A DNA stretch of 7,410 nt from Bacteroidales bacterium (lineage in GTDB: Bacteria > Bacteroidota > Bacteroidia > Bacteroidales > UBA10428). Below, in pieces: positions 6,404 through 7,410 of this stretch. The notes beneath the pieces were generated by a model. That model was not told the DNA's origin, did no database searches, and saw only the letters and a program-made list of their open reading frames with translations. Position 1 is the stretch's first letter, and every line of letters starts with the position of its first letter. The DNA is taken from positions 1 to 7,410 of the forward strand of contig JAFGQQ010000434.1 of assembly GCA_016935595.1 (NCBI GenBank), read 5' to 3'. The position numbers were made by a program, and so were the translations under genes.

Positions 6404-7030
6404 ATGTTAATAATGCATAAGTTTGGCATCACAATAATTATGGCTCTTAACTACTTACGGTGTTTTCCACATTTGTTACTATTTTATTCTCACAGGAATA
6501 AAAAGATCATCCAGGCTGATACACGCAGGTGGCTACAAATCATGAATTTAAAATACAATCAACCTAACGGATTCATTTATCTTCTCGGATACTTTAAGGA
6601 GTTCAGAAATTTATTCTATAATAGGATAGGATTTACTGCACATTTTCTTAACCTTTTGTGCCATGAATTGTCATCTCTCCGAATTATTACAAAAAATATT
6701 GGAGAGGGTTTGTTTATTAGTCATGGTATAGGTACCAGTATAAGTGCTAAATCAATAGGTAAGAACTGCTGGATTGGACATCAGGTTTCCATCGGGTATT
6801 ATAAGGGTTTTCCAACTATTCTTGATAATGTTATTATTTATACTGGGGCAGTAATAATTGGAAACATTACCATTGGCAATAACTCTTCAATTGGCGCTAA
6901 TGCAACGGTTCTTTATGATGTGCCAGACAATTGTACGGTATATGCGGCGCAATCAACAATAATGAAATGGAATAATAAAAATACATTGAAAGATATTAGC
7001 GACGAATTCAATCAATTAAATAAACACTAA
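6404..7030 (+). CDS. Serine-acetyltransferase-like left-handed beta-helix O-acetyltransferase
   Basis: This 208-residue protein (from ATG 6404) is an acetyl-CoA-dependent acyltransferase of the CysE-like hexapeptide-repeat type common in polysaccharide loci. It probably acetylates a sugar rather than serine. The N-terminal alpha region includes ADTRRWLQ (38-45). The beta-helix begins near residue 95 with NIGEGLFISHGIG, where H107 matches the CysE catalytic-base position. It continues through hexapeptide turns such as KSIGKNCWIG, NVIIYTGAVIIG, ITIGNNSSIG and ANATVLYDVP. GFPTI (135-139) stands where CysE has its second histidine (HPKI), as in many capsule homologues. The end is odd: the expected GVPAK-type tail reads VYAAQSTIMKW. 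Start choice is uncertain. A TTG at 6374 gives 218 residues, and ATGs at 6413 and 6440 would also keep the conserved region. It lies 175 bases after the initiating transferase and is the last intact gene of the run. Confidence 0.85.
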   Translation: MLIMHKFGITIIMALNYLRCFPHLLLFYSHRNKKIIQADTRRWLQIMNLKYNQPNGFIYLLGYFKEFRNLFYNRIGFTAHFLNLLCHELSSLRIITKNIGEGLFISHGIGTSISAKSIGKNCWIGHQVSIGYYKGFPTILDNVIIYTGAVIIGNITIGNNSSIGANATVLYDVPDNCTVYAAQSTIMKWNNKNTLKDISDEFNQLNKH

Positions 7031-7410
7031 ATGGGAATCAAAAATACAAATACTCGTAAGACAAGAGAGGATAATCTAATATAATCAAAAGGTTTTCAAT
7101 TACTGATAGTATTTCTTTATAATTTTCAGAATCCCTGTAAAACAAAATAATATGAGTGTACAAATCACCAGTATTAGAAGTTCCGATTATAATTTGATTA
7201 TCTGGAATTTAATACATGGCACAATCTTTAATTTTTTAAACAGACAATATCTATTTCTTTGGTTTACAAAGCATCAAACAAAATGAAACAAAAAATCTTA
7301 TATATTTCTCCTCTAAGTACATAACAAAAATTTACAACATTGGTTAAATTTATCTATATCGTTGCTAAAAAGCAAGTTAGCAATATAATTCAATCCATAT
7401 TTGAACAAGC
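7031..7410 (+). other. 380-base region without a convincing complete gene
   Basis: After the acetyltransferase stop no frame carries a protein I recognise, on either strand. A 44-codon open frame (7152-7286, beginning MSVQITSIRSSDYNLI) overlaps by ATGA with a 13-codon frame at 7283-7324. A frame open from about 7325 to the window edge (including VKFIYIVAKKQVSNIIQSIF) could be the start of a further gene, with a possible TTG at 7340, but is too short to judge. No strong terminator with a T-tract is seen. Confidence 0.5.
7283..7324 (+). pseudogene. Possible truncated glycosyltransferase N-terminus (MKQKILYISPLST then stop)
   Basis: The ATG at 7283 opens a 13-codon frame, MKQKILYISPLST, ended by TAA at 7322-7324. 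KILYISPL is a common first beta strand of GT4 glycosyltransferases; compare KILLVSPLPPP in the second gene of this window. The frame stays open after the stop to the window edge, but QKFTTLVKF does not resemble the expected glycine-rich loop. It may be the remnant of a decayed glycosyltransferase gene, or a chance match over a very short stretch. Confidence 0.25.

Overview
The window reads as a stretch of a surface-polysaccharide (capsule, exopolysaccharide or O-antigen) locus from an AT-rich bacterium, most likely a member of the Bacteroidota. That assignment is an inference. It rests on the low GC content, the lack of recognisable Shine-Dalgarno sequences before any start, and the mix of gene families. 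No rRNA, tRNA, CRISPR array or housekeeping marker is present to confirm it.

Layout. Positions 1-460 hold no intact gene. On the minus strand, 400 down to about 111, lies a decayed IS200/IS605-family TnpA transposase. It is readable only by joining three frames and has lost the HUH motif and the C-terminal catalytic region. From 464 onward six genes run on the plus strand: two GT4 (GT-B fold) glycosyltransferases (464-1561, 1644-2858), a third GT4 enzyme of the WbuB/WcaI type (3011-4237), an NAD(P)-dependent sugar epimerase/reductase of the extended SDR family (4326-5207), a polytopic WecA/WbpL-like undecaprenyl-phosphate sugar-1-phosphate transferase (5239-6228), and a left-handed beta-helix acetyltransferase of the serine-acetyltransferase type (6404-7030). 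The last 380 bases have no convincing complete gene. They include a 13-codon open frame that looks like the first residues of another glycosyltransferase and then stops.

How the genes fit together. The SDR enzyme probably finishes a 6-deoxy-HexNAc nucleotide sugar (for example the QuiNAc/FucNAc type). The WecA/WbpL-like protein would load that sugar phosphate onto undecaprenyl phosphate. The three GT4 enzymes would extend the lipid-linked oligosaccharide on the cytoplasmic face, and the acetyltransferase would decorate a sugar. Flippase, polymerase, 4,6-dehydratase and export genes are not in the window and presumably lie outside it. No wholly new system is evident. The points most worth a second look are the IS200 remnant beside the first gene, a long inverted repeat between genes 2 and 3, the broken glycine-rich motif of the SDR enzyme, and the truncated glycosyltransferase start near the right end.
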